Positions 6,398-12,639 of a stretch of DNA of 16,481 nucleotides are shown in pieces. Position 1 is the first letter of the stretch. The number at the start of each line of letters is the position of its first letter. The translations under genes were made by a program, and so were the position numbers. The notes under the pieces were generated by a model. It ran no database searches. It worked only from the letters and a program-made list of their open reading frames with translations, and was not told the DNA's origin. The DNA is from an uncultured Acidaminococcus sp. Its GTDB lineage: Bacteria; Bacillota; Negativicutes; Acidaminococcales; Acidaminococcaceae. The DNA lies in NCBI GenBank assembly GCA_900770265.1, contig CAAGJR010000063.1, positions 1 through 16,481 on the forward strand, in the 5' to 3' direction.

Positions 6398-6916
6398 TTA
6401 TTTGGAACTTTTGGGAGCAACGATCATGATCATGTTGCGTCCTTCCAGTTTCGGCTTTCTTTCTACAGTTGCGATTTCCTGCAGTTGGTCAGCCATTCTA
6501 TTCAGTAATTGTTCACCCAGTTCAGGATGGGTCATTTCCCGGCCCCGGAACATGATGGTGACTTTTACCTTGTCACCGCCCTGTAAGAAGCGGATGGCAT
6601 TCTTGGTCTTGACTTCGAAGTCGTGGTCTTCGATCCGGATCCGGAGTTTGACTTCTTTCACGTCGATGGTTCTCTGGCGTTTCCGGGCTTCTTTTTCTCT
6701 CTTCTGCTGTTCATAGAGATACTTGCCGTAATCCATGATGCGGCAGACAGGAGGTTTGGCTTTCGGGGCGATTTCCACCAGGTCCTGGTGCTTTTCTTCC
6801 GCCAGGTGCAGGGCATCCCGCAGGGACATGATCCCCAGTTGTTCGCCGTCAGCCGTGTTCACACGGACTTCTCTTGCGCGGATGGCTTCGTTGATCCGCA
6901 GTTCTTCTTTTGCTAT
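6398..6916 (-). CDS. infC: Translation initiation factor IF-3 (apparent AUA start)
   Basis: A 172-residue IF-3 of normal length. The N-terminal domain opens RINEAIRAREVRVNTADGEQ and contains KPPVCRIMDYGKYLYEQQK. The basic linker (KREKEARKRQR) leads to the C-terminal domain with KVTIMFRGREMTHPELG and the ending NMIMIVAPKSSK. IF-3 binds the 30S subunit and rejects non-AUG starts. The chosen start is ATA at 6916: GGAGGTGA (6922-6929) sits five bases ahead, and homologous IF-3 proteins begin at this point with their R-I-N-E segment a few residues in. No ATG, GTG or TTG is suitably placed. An in-frame ATG at 6988 would translate the attenuator hairpin and is rejected. Non-canonical infC starts, usually AUU, are known to underlie IF-3 autoregulation. 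Confidence 0.93.
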   Translation of the reverse strand: MAKEELRINEAIRAREVRVNTADGEQLGIMSLRDALHLAEEKHQDLVEIAPKAKPPVCRIMDYGKYLYEQQKREKEARKRQRTIDVKEVKLRIRIEDHDFEVKTKNAIRFLQGGDKVKVTIMFRGREMTHPELGEQLLNRMADQLQEIATVERKPKLEGRNMIMIVAPKSSK

Positions 6917-6921
6917 GACGT

Positions 6922-6929
6922 TCACCTCC
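6922..6929 (-). promoter_or_regulatory. Strong Shine-Dalgarno sequence fixing the infC start
   Basis: GGAGGTGA on the minus strand is an eight-base match to the 16S 3' end. Its GGAGG core is eight bases from the ATA codon at 6914-6916 and it overlaps the only nearby GTG, which excludes that GTG as the start. Confidence 0.8.
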
Positions 6930-6949
6930 AGTGATTCTGACAAAAGACA

Positions 6950-7057
6950 ATAAAATAAAACGGGCGAACCAAAGTCCACCCGTTGCAAAATCCAGTATCA
7001 CTGACCCTGTCGAGCTGTGCCGCAAGGTGAGAAGCAGGTGGCCTCTACTTTGGTTAC
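6950..7057 (-). ncRNA. L20-type attenuator leader of the infC operon
   Basis: The leader from the predicted transcription start (about 7057) to infC holds an intrinsic terminator: AACGGGTG...CGCCCGTT (6959-6966 with 6977-6984) with a U-rich tail TTTTATTTTA. Upstream is the sequence GTAGAGGCCACCTGCTTCTC (AGAGGC can pair with GCTTCT) followed by ACCTTGCGG, similar to what I recall of L20 leader RNAs in Firmicutes. In that mechanism L20 binding favours termination before infC. The class call is from recognition plus position; no covariance model was run. Confidence 0.72.
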
Positions 7058-7063
7058 TTGATT

Positions 7064-7091
7064 ATTATACCATAGGGAGAAAAAATTGCAA
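7064..7091 (-). promoter_or_regulatory. Promoter of infC-rpmI-rplT
   Basis: TATAAT (7064-7069) is preceded by TGG, giving an extended -10, and TTGCAA (7086-7091) is the -35 box at 16-base spacing. The -35 hexamer lies exactly at the centre of the thiT terminator palindrome. Confidence 0.78.
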
Positions 7092-7104
7092 GCAATTTTT
7101 TCTC
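7077..7104. terminator. 13-bp perfect inverted repeat, terminator of nfo-thiT
   Basis: GAGAAAAAATTGC (7077-7089), AA, then GCAATTTTTTCTC (7092-7104). It is self-complementary, so it can end transcription on either strand, with the T-tract inside the second arm. Base 7104 is also the last base of the thiT TAG stop codon. Confidence 0.65.
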
Positions 7105-7709
7105 TATTTCATCAACCTCTCAAACCGCTCCATGGGCAGGACCCGGTACAGCACCAGGCAGATGATCAGGTCCGGGATCAGGTACGTGCCGTTGGCCACC
7201 AGGGAATACACCACCGGGCTCATGCCGGCCGGGGCATAGCTGGCGAAAAAGGCCACACCGGAAATGAAATGGCACAGGTACCGCACCGCCACGGCCACCA
7301 CCATGCCCCCGTAGGGATGCTTCGGGAAGAACCCGCACAGACCCAGGGCCATGAACGGCAGCGGATAATCGAACAGCACCTGCACCGGGTGCAGGATGTA
7401 GGGATTCAGCAGCAGGTTCAATATGCCGTAGGCGAACCCGGCCAGAAAGCCCACCTCCGGCCCGTAGGCAAAGGCGATAAGCATGATGGGCAGCATGCCG
7501 CCCAGGGTCACCGTACCTCCGTAGGGCATCCGGTAGAGGGGCAGCAGGCTCAGGATGAGGGTCAGGGCCAAAAGCAGGGCGCAGCAGGTCACCTGGTGGG
7601 TGGTCAGCTTCGTCTTTCTGGCCCGCAGCAGCCCGTACAGCAGCAGGAACACCCCCACCAGGGTGAGCGCCGTCAGCGGGCTCTTTTCAATCATGGAGAG
7701 AAACTTCAT
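7104..7709 (-). CDS. thiT: Energy-coupling factor thiamine transporter, S component
   Basis: A 201-residue integral membrane protein with about six hydrophobic segments. Features typical of ThiT are visible: LYRMPYGGTVTLGGMLPI (about 58-75), FAYGPEVGFLAGFAYGILNL, NPYILHPVQVLFDYPLPF, and the C-terminal block HFISGVAFFASYAPAGM...YSLVANGTYLIPD. ThiT binds thiamine with high affinity and works with a shared EcfT/EcfA module encoded elsewhere. The N-terminus carries one extra hydrophobic segment (residues about 13-29) ahead of the core. The ATG overlaps the nfo stop (ATGA), implying translational coupling. No TPP riboswitch precedes the gene, which is unusual for thiamine transporters. Stop and terminator share a base. 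Confidence 0.88.
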   Translation of the reverse strand: MKFLSMIEKSPLTALTLVGVFLLLYGLLRARKTKLTTHQVTCCALLLALTLILSLLPLYRMPYGGTVTLGGMLPIMLIAFAYGPEVGFLAGFAYGILNLLLNPYILHPVQVLFDYPLPFMALGLCGFFPKHPYGGMVVAVAVRYLCHFISGVAFFASYAPAGMSPVVYSLVANGTYLIPDLIICLVLYRVLPMERFERLMK

Positions 7710-8551
7710 GCTTCTTCCGCCTCTTTCCGGGCTTCCCGCATGGTGCGGATCTCTTCCGCATAGCCATTCAGGTCATTGGGGGTTTCCAGGATGAAAGGCA
7801 GGTCCCGCAGGGCCGGATGGTTCACCACCCGTTCCAGGGCCGTGAGACCGATCATCCCCTGCCCCAGCTTTTCGTGCCGGTCCTTGGCCGCGCCCAGGGG
7901 ATTCTTGCTGTCGTTCAGGTGGATGGCCTTCAGTTTATCCAGCCCCAGAACGTCGTCGAATTCCTGCAGCACCCCGTCCAGGTCGTGGACGATGTCGTAG
8001 CCCCCGTCCCAGATATGGCAGGTATCCAGGCAGATACCCACTTTTTCCGGATGTTCCAGCCGGTCCAGGATGGCCCGCAGCTCGCCGAAGTTCCGGCCCA
8101 TCTCCGTGCCCTTCCCGGCCATGGTCTCCAATAAAAGCGTGGTGTGCAGGGCCGGGTCGATGATCTCGTTCAGGGTATCCCCGATGAGCACGATGCCGGT
8201 CTGGCTGCCCTGGCCCAGGTGGTTGCCCGGGTGCATGTTGTAGTAGTTGCCTGGCACAGCCTCCAGTTTGCGCAGGTCGTCGGCCAGGGTCTGGCGGGCG
8301 AATTCCCGCACGTTGGGTTTGCTGGAACAGGGATTCAGGGTATAGGGAGCGTGGGCCACCAGGGGGATGGACGCATTGGGCGCCCACAGTTCCTGGAAGG
8401 CGGCCACGTCCGCCGGGTCGATTTCCTTGGCCTTGCTGCCCCGGGGGTTCCGGGTGAAGAAGGCAAAGGTATCAGCGCCGATGCTGAGGGCGGTCTTCCC
8501 CATGGCCGCGAACCCCTTGCTGCTGGACAAATGACATCCGATGTGTAACAT
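7706..8551 (-). CDS. nfo: Endonuclease IV (AP endonuclease)
   Basis: A 281-residue TIM-barrel enzyme that cleaves abasic sites and 3' blocking groups in base excision repair. All nine zinc ligands expected from E. coli Nfo can be located: H67 (VAHAPYTLN), H107 (NMHPGN), E in LLLETMAGKGTE, D and H in CLDTCHIWDGGYD, H in AIHLNDSKN, D and H in AKDRHEKLGQG, and E in FILETPND. It begins LHIGCHLSSSKGF, the usual family start. The site AAAGGAT lies eight bases before the ATG. The gene overlaps thiT by four bases. A palindromic repeat unit begins about 25 bases upstream of the start codon, and no clear promoter is seen, so it may be read from the envelope operon upstream. Confidence 0.96.
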   Translation of the reverse strand: MLHIGCHLSSSKGFAAMGKTALSIGADTFAFFTRNPRGSKAKEIDPADVAAFQELWAPNASIPLVAHAPYTLNPCSSKPNVREFARQTLADDLRKLEAVPGNYYNMHPGNHLGQGSQTGIVLIGDTLNEIIDPALHTTLLLETMAGKGTEMGRNFGELRAILDRLEHPEKVGICLDTCHIWDGGYDIVHDLDGVLQEFDDVLGLDKLKAIHLNDSKNPLGAAKDRHEKLGQGMIGLTALERVVNHPALRDLPFILETPNDLNGYAEEIRTMREARKEAEEA

Positions 8552-8576
8552 AAACAGGATCCTTTCTATAAAAAGC

Positions 8577-8730
8577 GGGTTTACCGGGCGACACGGCCTG
8601 CGGCCGGTCTTGGTAAACCCCTACGGCGTTCCACCGCATGTACGATATGGCTTCGCAGGGGGATTCGTAGGGGGATTCGTAGGGGCGTACCAAGATTTTT
8701 GCCGAAGGCAAAATATCGCCCGGTGCGCCC
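8577..8730. repeat. CTACGG palindromic repeat, facing pair 4
   Basis: The left unit (8577-8626) has arms GGGTTTACC and GGTAAACCC, strips GGGCGA and TCTT, and inner CGGCC...GGCCG, ending CCTACGG. The right unit (8678-8730) runs CGTAGGGGCGTACC, CAAGAT, a TTTTGCC...GGCAAAA inner stem, ATCGCCCGG and TGCGCCC. A 12-bp tandem duplication, GGGGGATTCGTA twice (8658-8681), sits at the inner edge of the right unit. Confidence 0.78.
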
Positions 8731-8776
8731 GCCAAGCAACGCAACCATCGACCGAAGTGTGTACAGGTCTCAGAAA

Positions 8777-8799
8777 CAAAATATCGCCCGGTGCGCCCG
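8777..8799. repeat. Isolated half repeat, 23-bp exact copy of 8709-8731
   Basis: The 23 bases beginning CAAAATATCGCCCGG repeat exactly those at 8709-8731, but without the other arm or the CTACGG end. It lies one base from the stop codon of the kinase-like gene. Together with pair 4 it fills the 249-base gap 8552-8800; I see no ORF or terminator there. Confidence 0.8.
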
Positions 8800-8800
8800 T

Positions 8801-10135
8801 TTACTCCGCGCTGTTGGTGAAGTCGTACGGTAACTCGATGATGAACCGCATGCCCTTGCCTTCGGCGTTGTCCGCCTTGATCAGGCCGCCCAGCAGGTGC
8901 ACCAGGCGATGGGTCACCACCAGCCCCAGTCCGCCATGGACCTTGGCACTGCCCACCTGACGGGTGAGCTCAAAGGGCAGGAACACTTTATCCACCATGT
9001 CCTGGGGCATCTTCATGCCGGCGCAAAGCACGGTGAACTCCATGCACACCTTCTTGTTCTTCACCAGCTTCTGGCGCACGGCGCACAGTACCCGCTGGCC
9101 TTTTTCCGTAAACAGCAGGGCGTTGGTCAGAAGGTTCAGCAGCACCTGTTCCAGCCGTTTTTCATCCCCCACCAGATGGGTATACAGCAACGGTTCCACG
9201 GTGCAGGAATAGGCGATGCCCCGCTTTTCCGCCTCTTTCTGGAACAGCCCGTTCAGCTTCTCCAGGGTCTTGTCCACGTCGAAGGTCTCATTGCGGGTCT
9301 CCAGGGTACCGTTTTCCATGTCGGACAGTTCCTTCACGTCCTCGATCATGCTCATCAGGTACCGCACTTCGCTTTGGCTCTGCTCCATGTATTCCTTCCG
9401 CCGGTCCGGGTCCACCTCGCCCTCGGTGAGGGTCAGGTTTCCCATGATGTCCCGCAGGGCTTCCCGGGTGTCCTGGCTGATCCGGTTCAGGAATTCGGCC
9501 TTGGCCTGGACGGCTTCCTTCGCCTGGTCCACGTCCTGGCTCAGCCGGGCCCGGCGCTCCATTTCGGCGCCCCGGCTGTCATTCACATCCCGTTTCAGCA
9601 GCAGGCAGCTGCGGGTATGGATGGCGTCCTTCTTCACGCCCTGGAACAGGATGGATTTCCAGTGCCACGTACCGTCGGCCGCTTTTTCCCGGGCGGTGAA
9701 TTCCACGGGCTGGCAGGTCTTCATGGCCTTTTCCAGGTACCCCTTCAGCACCTCTTCCGGATATTTGGCCGCATCCTCGGGCAGCAGGGGCCCGATCAGG
9801 TCGCTGAGGCTGTCGATGTCCCGTTCCTGGATTTCCAGCCGGCCGTCCCGGAAATGGTACCGGTAGGCTTTCTGCTTCTTCCAGTCCACATCCTCCAGGC
9901 TGTCATAGGTCTCGCACAAATGGCTGATCATGCCGCTGATCTGGTACGTCAGCCGCCGCTGCCGGCGCAGCTGGTGCACCCGGAACCGGTAGGCGATGAA
10001 GAGCAGCACCAGGATGCCCACCATCACTTCCATGCCGGTGCGGACAAAAGGCAGGGAGGGAACCTGGTCCAGGCCTCCCAGCAGGATCTGTTTCCAGCCT
10101 TCCAATTGCGTCATCAGGGTTTTCAAGATTTCCAT
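8801..10135 (-). CDS. Degenerate histidine-kinase-like membrane protein (probable pseudokinase)
   Basis: A 444-residue protein with one membrane segment (about 35-50), a PAS/PAC-like region (about 88-186, with W157-W159 and a KRDVND end), a coiled linker (190-215) and kinase-like HisKA and HATPase domains. The HisKA motif, normally F-L-x-x-M-S-H-D/E-I-R-T-P, reads FLNRISQDTREALRDIMG (215-232): glutamine Q221 replaces the phospho-acceptor histidine and the TP is lost. The N-box is intact (QVLLNLLTNALLFT, 330-343). The G1 box reads VLCAGMKMP (369-377), so C371 replaces the Mg/ATP aspartate and K375 the second glycine. The F-box (FLPFEL) and GGLGL (401-405) remain. Autophosphorylation is therefore unlikely; a sensory or scaffold role is inferred. 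The frame is full-length with AAGGAG before the ATG and lies 18 bases behind the protease gene. No response regulator is in the window. Confidence 0.85.
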   Translation of the reverse strand: MEILKTLMTQLEGWKQILLGGLDQVPSLPFVRTGMEVMVGILVLLFIAYRFRVHQLRRQRRLTYQISGMISHLCETYDSLEDVDWKKQKAYRYHFRDGRLEIQERDIDSLSDLIGPLLPEDAAKYPEEVLKGYLEKAMKTCQPVEFTAREKAADGTWHWKSILFQGVKKDAIHTRSCLLLKRDVNDSRGAEMERRARLSQDVDQAKEAVQAKAEFLNRISQDTREALRDIMGNLTLTEGEVDPDRRKEYMEQSQSEVRYLMSMIEDVKELSDMENGTLETRNETFDVDKTLEKLNGLFQKEAEKRGIAYSCTVEPLLYTHLVGDEKRLEQVLLNLLTNALLFTEKGQRVLCAVRQKLVKNKKVCMEFTVLCAGMKMPQDMVDKVFLPFELTRQVGSAKVHGGLGLVVTHRLVHLLGGLIKADNAEGKGMRFIIELPYDFTNSAE

Positions 10136-10153
10136 GTTCCACGCTCCTTGCCG

Positions 10154-11305
10154 TTAGTTGTTCTGCAGCTGGCTGCGCAGATAGGCTTCTGCCGCCTGCA
10201 GCTGGTTCGTTCCTTCGTCGTCGGTGGCCTCCACCACTTCGTCCGGTGTGATGCCCACCTTGTCGATGCTCCGGCCGCTGGGGGTGTAATACTTGGCCAC
10301 CGTCAGCTTCACGGCCGTCTTGTTGCTCAAGAGGAAGATGTTCTGTACCACGCCCTTGCCGTAGGTCTTCACTCCGAACAGTTTGCCGGAGCCGGTGTCC
10401 TGGATGGCGCCGGAGACGATTTCTGCCGCACTGGCCGTGCCGCCATTCACCAGCACCGCCAGGGGGAAGTCCACCTTTTCCAGGGTGGAACTTTCCGTCT
10501 GGGTGTTGCCGTCCTTGTCGGTCACAGAGACGATGGGGCCCTTTGGCACCAGGTACCGGGCCACGCCCACGCCGCTTTCCAGCAGGCCGCCCGGGTTGTC
10601 CCGCAGGTCCAGAACGAGGGCCTGCATGCCCTGGTCCTTCAGTTCCTGGAGTTTGTCGCCGAAGTCTTTCGCCGTATCTTCGTTGAAGTTCGTCACCCGG
10701 ATGTAACCGATGTGATTGTCATCCATGCGCCCGTAGACGCTCTTTAATTTGATATCGCTGCGGGTGACGGTGATGTCTTTGGGTTCTTCGTCTCCCCGCT
10801 GGAGGGTCAGCGTCACCTGGGAGCCGTCTTCGCCCCGGATCTGCTTCACCACCTGGTTCAGGTTCTGGCCGCTCAGGTCGTTGCCGTCGATCTTCAGCAG
10901 GATGTCCCCCGCCTTGATTCCGGCCCGGAAGGCCGGCGTATCCTCGATGGGCGAAACCACCACGAACTTGCCGTCCTTCGTCTGGCCCATGACCATGCCC
11001 ACACCGCCGAAATGGCCTTCGGTCATGGTGGACAGAGCCGCGAAGTCCTGGTTGTCCAGATAGGACGAATAGGGATCGTTCAATACTTTGACCATGCCTT
11101 TCAGTGCCCCGTCATAAATGGCTTTCCGATCGGTTTCCCCTACATAATGGCGCTGGATCAGGTGCATGGTCCGGACGATCTGGAAAAGGGCACCCGGGTC
11201 TCCGATCCAGTTTTTCATTAAATAATATGTTCCCCCGCTGAAAACGCCCAGCGAAAGGAAGAACACTCCCAGCATCTGGGGAGCGGTATATTTCTTTTTA
11301 AACAT
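10154..11305 (-). CDS. S41-family carboxy-terminal processing protease (CtpA/CtpB-like)
   Basis: A 383-residue exported serine protease. An N-terminal signal anchor (about 11-30) is followed by a helical region with NDPYSSYLD (76-84), a PDZ domain (about 95-180, containing GVGMVMG and AGIKAGDILLKIDG) and the peptidase core. DLRDNPGGLLESGV (about 233-246) is the conserved strand, catalytic Ser292 lies in NGGTASAAEI, and Lys317 lies in TYGKGVVQ, giving the Ser/Lys dyad of this family; Q321 follows. YYTPSGRSI and GITPDEVV close the fold. Such enzymes trim or degrade envelope proteins and can control peptidoglycan hydrolases. Related genes adjoin ftsEX in other Firmicutes. AAGGAG lies just before the ATG. 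The gene is separated from the M23 peptidase by a repeat pair. Confidence 0.95.
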   Translation of the reverse strand: MFKKKYTAPQMLGVFFLSLGVFSGGTYYLMKNWIGDPGALFQIVRTMHLIQRHYVGETDRKAIYDGALKGMVKVLNDPYSSYLDNQDFAALSTMTEGHFGGVGMVMGQTKDGKFVVVSPIEDTPAFRAGIKAGDILLKIDGNDLSGQNLNQVVKQIRGEDGSQVTLTLQRGDEEPKDITVTRSDIKLKSVYGRMDDNHIGYIRVTNFNEDTAKDFGDKLQELKDQGMQALVLDLRDNPGGLLESGVGVARYLVPKGPIVSVTDKDGNTQTESSTLEKVDFPLAVLVNGGTASAAEIVSGAIQDTGSGKLFGVKTYGKGVVQNIFLLSNKTAVKLTVAKYYTPSGRSIDKVGITPDEVVEATDDEGTNQLQAAEAYLRSQLQNN

Positions 11306-11329
11306 GGTTCTCCTTTTCAGGCCGCGGAC

Positions 11330-11451
11330 GGGCTTACCGGGCGGGATCCCTTCGGGACCCTTGGTAAGCCCCTACGGATTGTAATCGAATAGCCGGTACA
11401 TCACCGTAGGGGCGCACCAAGACTCGCGCAGCGATGTCGCCCGGTGCGCCC
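11330..11451. repeat. CTACGG palindromic repeat, facing pair 5, inside the envelope operon
   Basis: The left unit (11330-11377) has arms GGGCTTACC and GGTAAGCCC, inner hairpin GGGATCCC-TTCG-GGACCC, and CCTACGG. The right unit (11404-11451) has CCGTAGGGG, arms GCGCACC and GGTGCGC, and an inner GAC-TCGC/GCGA-GTC stem. The units face each other across 26 bases. The pair occupies the 189-base gap between the M23 peptidase stop and the protease start. Confidence 0.78.
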
Positions 11452-11494
11452 TCCCCTGGCCTCCCGTAAGGGATTTTTCTGTTCTCGCCACTCC

Positions 11495-12628
11495 CTACGG
11501 AAGATATTGCAATGGATTCGTCACTTCGCCGTGGACACGGACTTCGAAATGGCAGTGGGGGCCCGTGGAGTTACCGGTGCTGCCGGCCAGGGCAATGGTC
11601 TCACCCTTGCCCACCTGCTGGCCCTCGCCCACGGTAATGGACGAATTGTGGCCGTACAGGGTCACCAGACCGCCCCCGTGGTCGATCATGACCGCGTTGC
11701 CGTAGCCGCCCATCCAGCCGGCGTACACCACAGTGCCGCTGTCAGCCGCATGGACCGGCTCGCCGTAATCCGCGCCGATATCCAGCCCCGCATGGAAGAT
11801 CTGGGTGCCCCAGATGGGGTGCACCCGCCAGCCGAAGGGCGACGTGATCTCCCCGTTCACCGGCCACATGAACTGGCCGCTGCCGTGGGCCTGGGCCGCC
11901 AGACGGCCCTCTTCCTCCATGCGCTGGATCATGGCCGTGATTTCCTGGCTGTTGCGCTGCAGTTCCTCGTACTCGGCATCCAGTTTGGCTTTTTCCGCCA
12001 GGGCCTGTTCGTACAGGGCCTGCCGTTCCACCGTCTTCTGGGCGATGATCTTCTGCTCGGCGGTGGCTTCCGCGTGGATGGCGTCCAGTTCCCGCTTGTT
12101 GTCATCCAAAATGGCCTTCTGGTGCTCCAGGGCCTGTTTCTGGGTATTCAGGGTATCGATCAGGTTGAAGTCCCTCCGGATCACCCGCTGGAGCAGGTAC
12201 ATCCGGGACGCGAAATCCCGGAAGTCCGTGGACCCCAGCAGTACGTCGATGTAATTCACCTGGCCGTTTTCGTAGATGTCCCGCAGGCGCTTCTCATACA
12301 CCTTCCGGGTCTTGTTGTAATCGGCTTCCTTGGCTTTCAGGGCCGCCTCGTTCTGGCGGATCTTGATTTCCAGGGCGTGCTGCCGGCCTTCGATTTCGGC
12401 CAGTTTCCGCTTGGCTTCCGCCAGTTCGTTCTGGGCCGCCACCAGCCGTTCCACCGCGTTGCCGATTTCCTGTTTCTTCTGTTCCCGCTGGGCGTCCTTG
12501 GCGTCCATCTGCTGCTGGATATCCTCCAGCTCGGCTTTCTTATCCTCGATGGATTCCGCCCAGGTCACAGGGGCTGCCAGCTGGGCACCCAGCAATACCG
12601 CCGCCAGGGCGGCTGCACATGTCTTCAT
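11495..12628 (-). CDS. M23 peptidase with coiled-coil domain (EnvC/PcsB-like, FtsEX partner)
   Basis: A 377-residue exported peptidoglycan hydrolase or activator. Residues 1-24 form a signal peptide (ends TWA/ES). Residues about 25-245 are a long Lys/Glu/Gln-rich coiled coil, the part that contacts FtsX in EnvC and PcsB-type proteins. Residues about 255-377 form a LytM/M23 domain with all zinc-site residues present: H279 and D283 in FHAGLDIG, H327 in LYGH, and H358-x-H360 in GPHCHFEV. It therefore looks catalytically competent, unlike E. coli EnvC, which activates amidases without a metal site. The start at 12628 is chosen because it opens a signal peptide and has AGGAGG four bases upstream; the longer frame to 12721 would overlap ftsX. 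It follows ftsX by 11 bases, supporting a functional FtsEX-hydrolase unit. Confidence 0.93.
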   Translation of the reverse strand: MKTCAAALAAVLLGAQLAAPVTWAESIEDKKAELEDIQQQMDAKDAQREQKKQEIGNAVERLVAAQNELAEAKRKLAEIEGRQHALEIKIRQNEAALKAKEADYNKTRKVYEKRLRDIYENGQVNYIDVLLGSTDFRDFASRMYLLQRVIRRDFNLIDTLNTQKQALEHQKAILDDNKRELDAIHAEATAEQKIIAQKTVERQALYEQALAEKAKLDAEYEELQRNSQEITAMIQRMEEEGRLAAQAHGSGQFMWPVNGEITSPFGWRVHPIWGTQIFHAGLDIGADYGEPVHAADSGTVVYAGWMGGYGNAVMIDHGGGLVTLYGHNSSITVGEGQQVGKGETIALAGSTGNSTGPHCHFEVRVHGEVTNPLQYLP

Positions 12629-12639
12629 CCGGCCGCCTC

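Noticed and set aside
6917..6988. Upstream ATG extension of infC
   Set aside because: It would translate the attenuator hairpin and add 24 residues absent from IF-3 proteins; the strong Shine-Dalgarno lies inside this extension.
8552..8640. Promoter for nfo (TATAGA close to the start)
   Set aside because: The hexamer overlaps the ribosome-binding site and has no -35 box, because the palindromic repeat occupies that position.
8897..10747. 616-codon plus-strand open frame
   Set aside because: It runs antisense across two well-supported genes (kinase-like protein and Ctp protease) and has low-complexity His/Gln/Val-rich composition typical of an antisense shadow.
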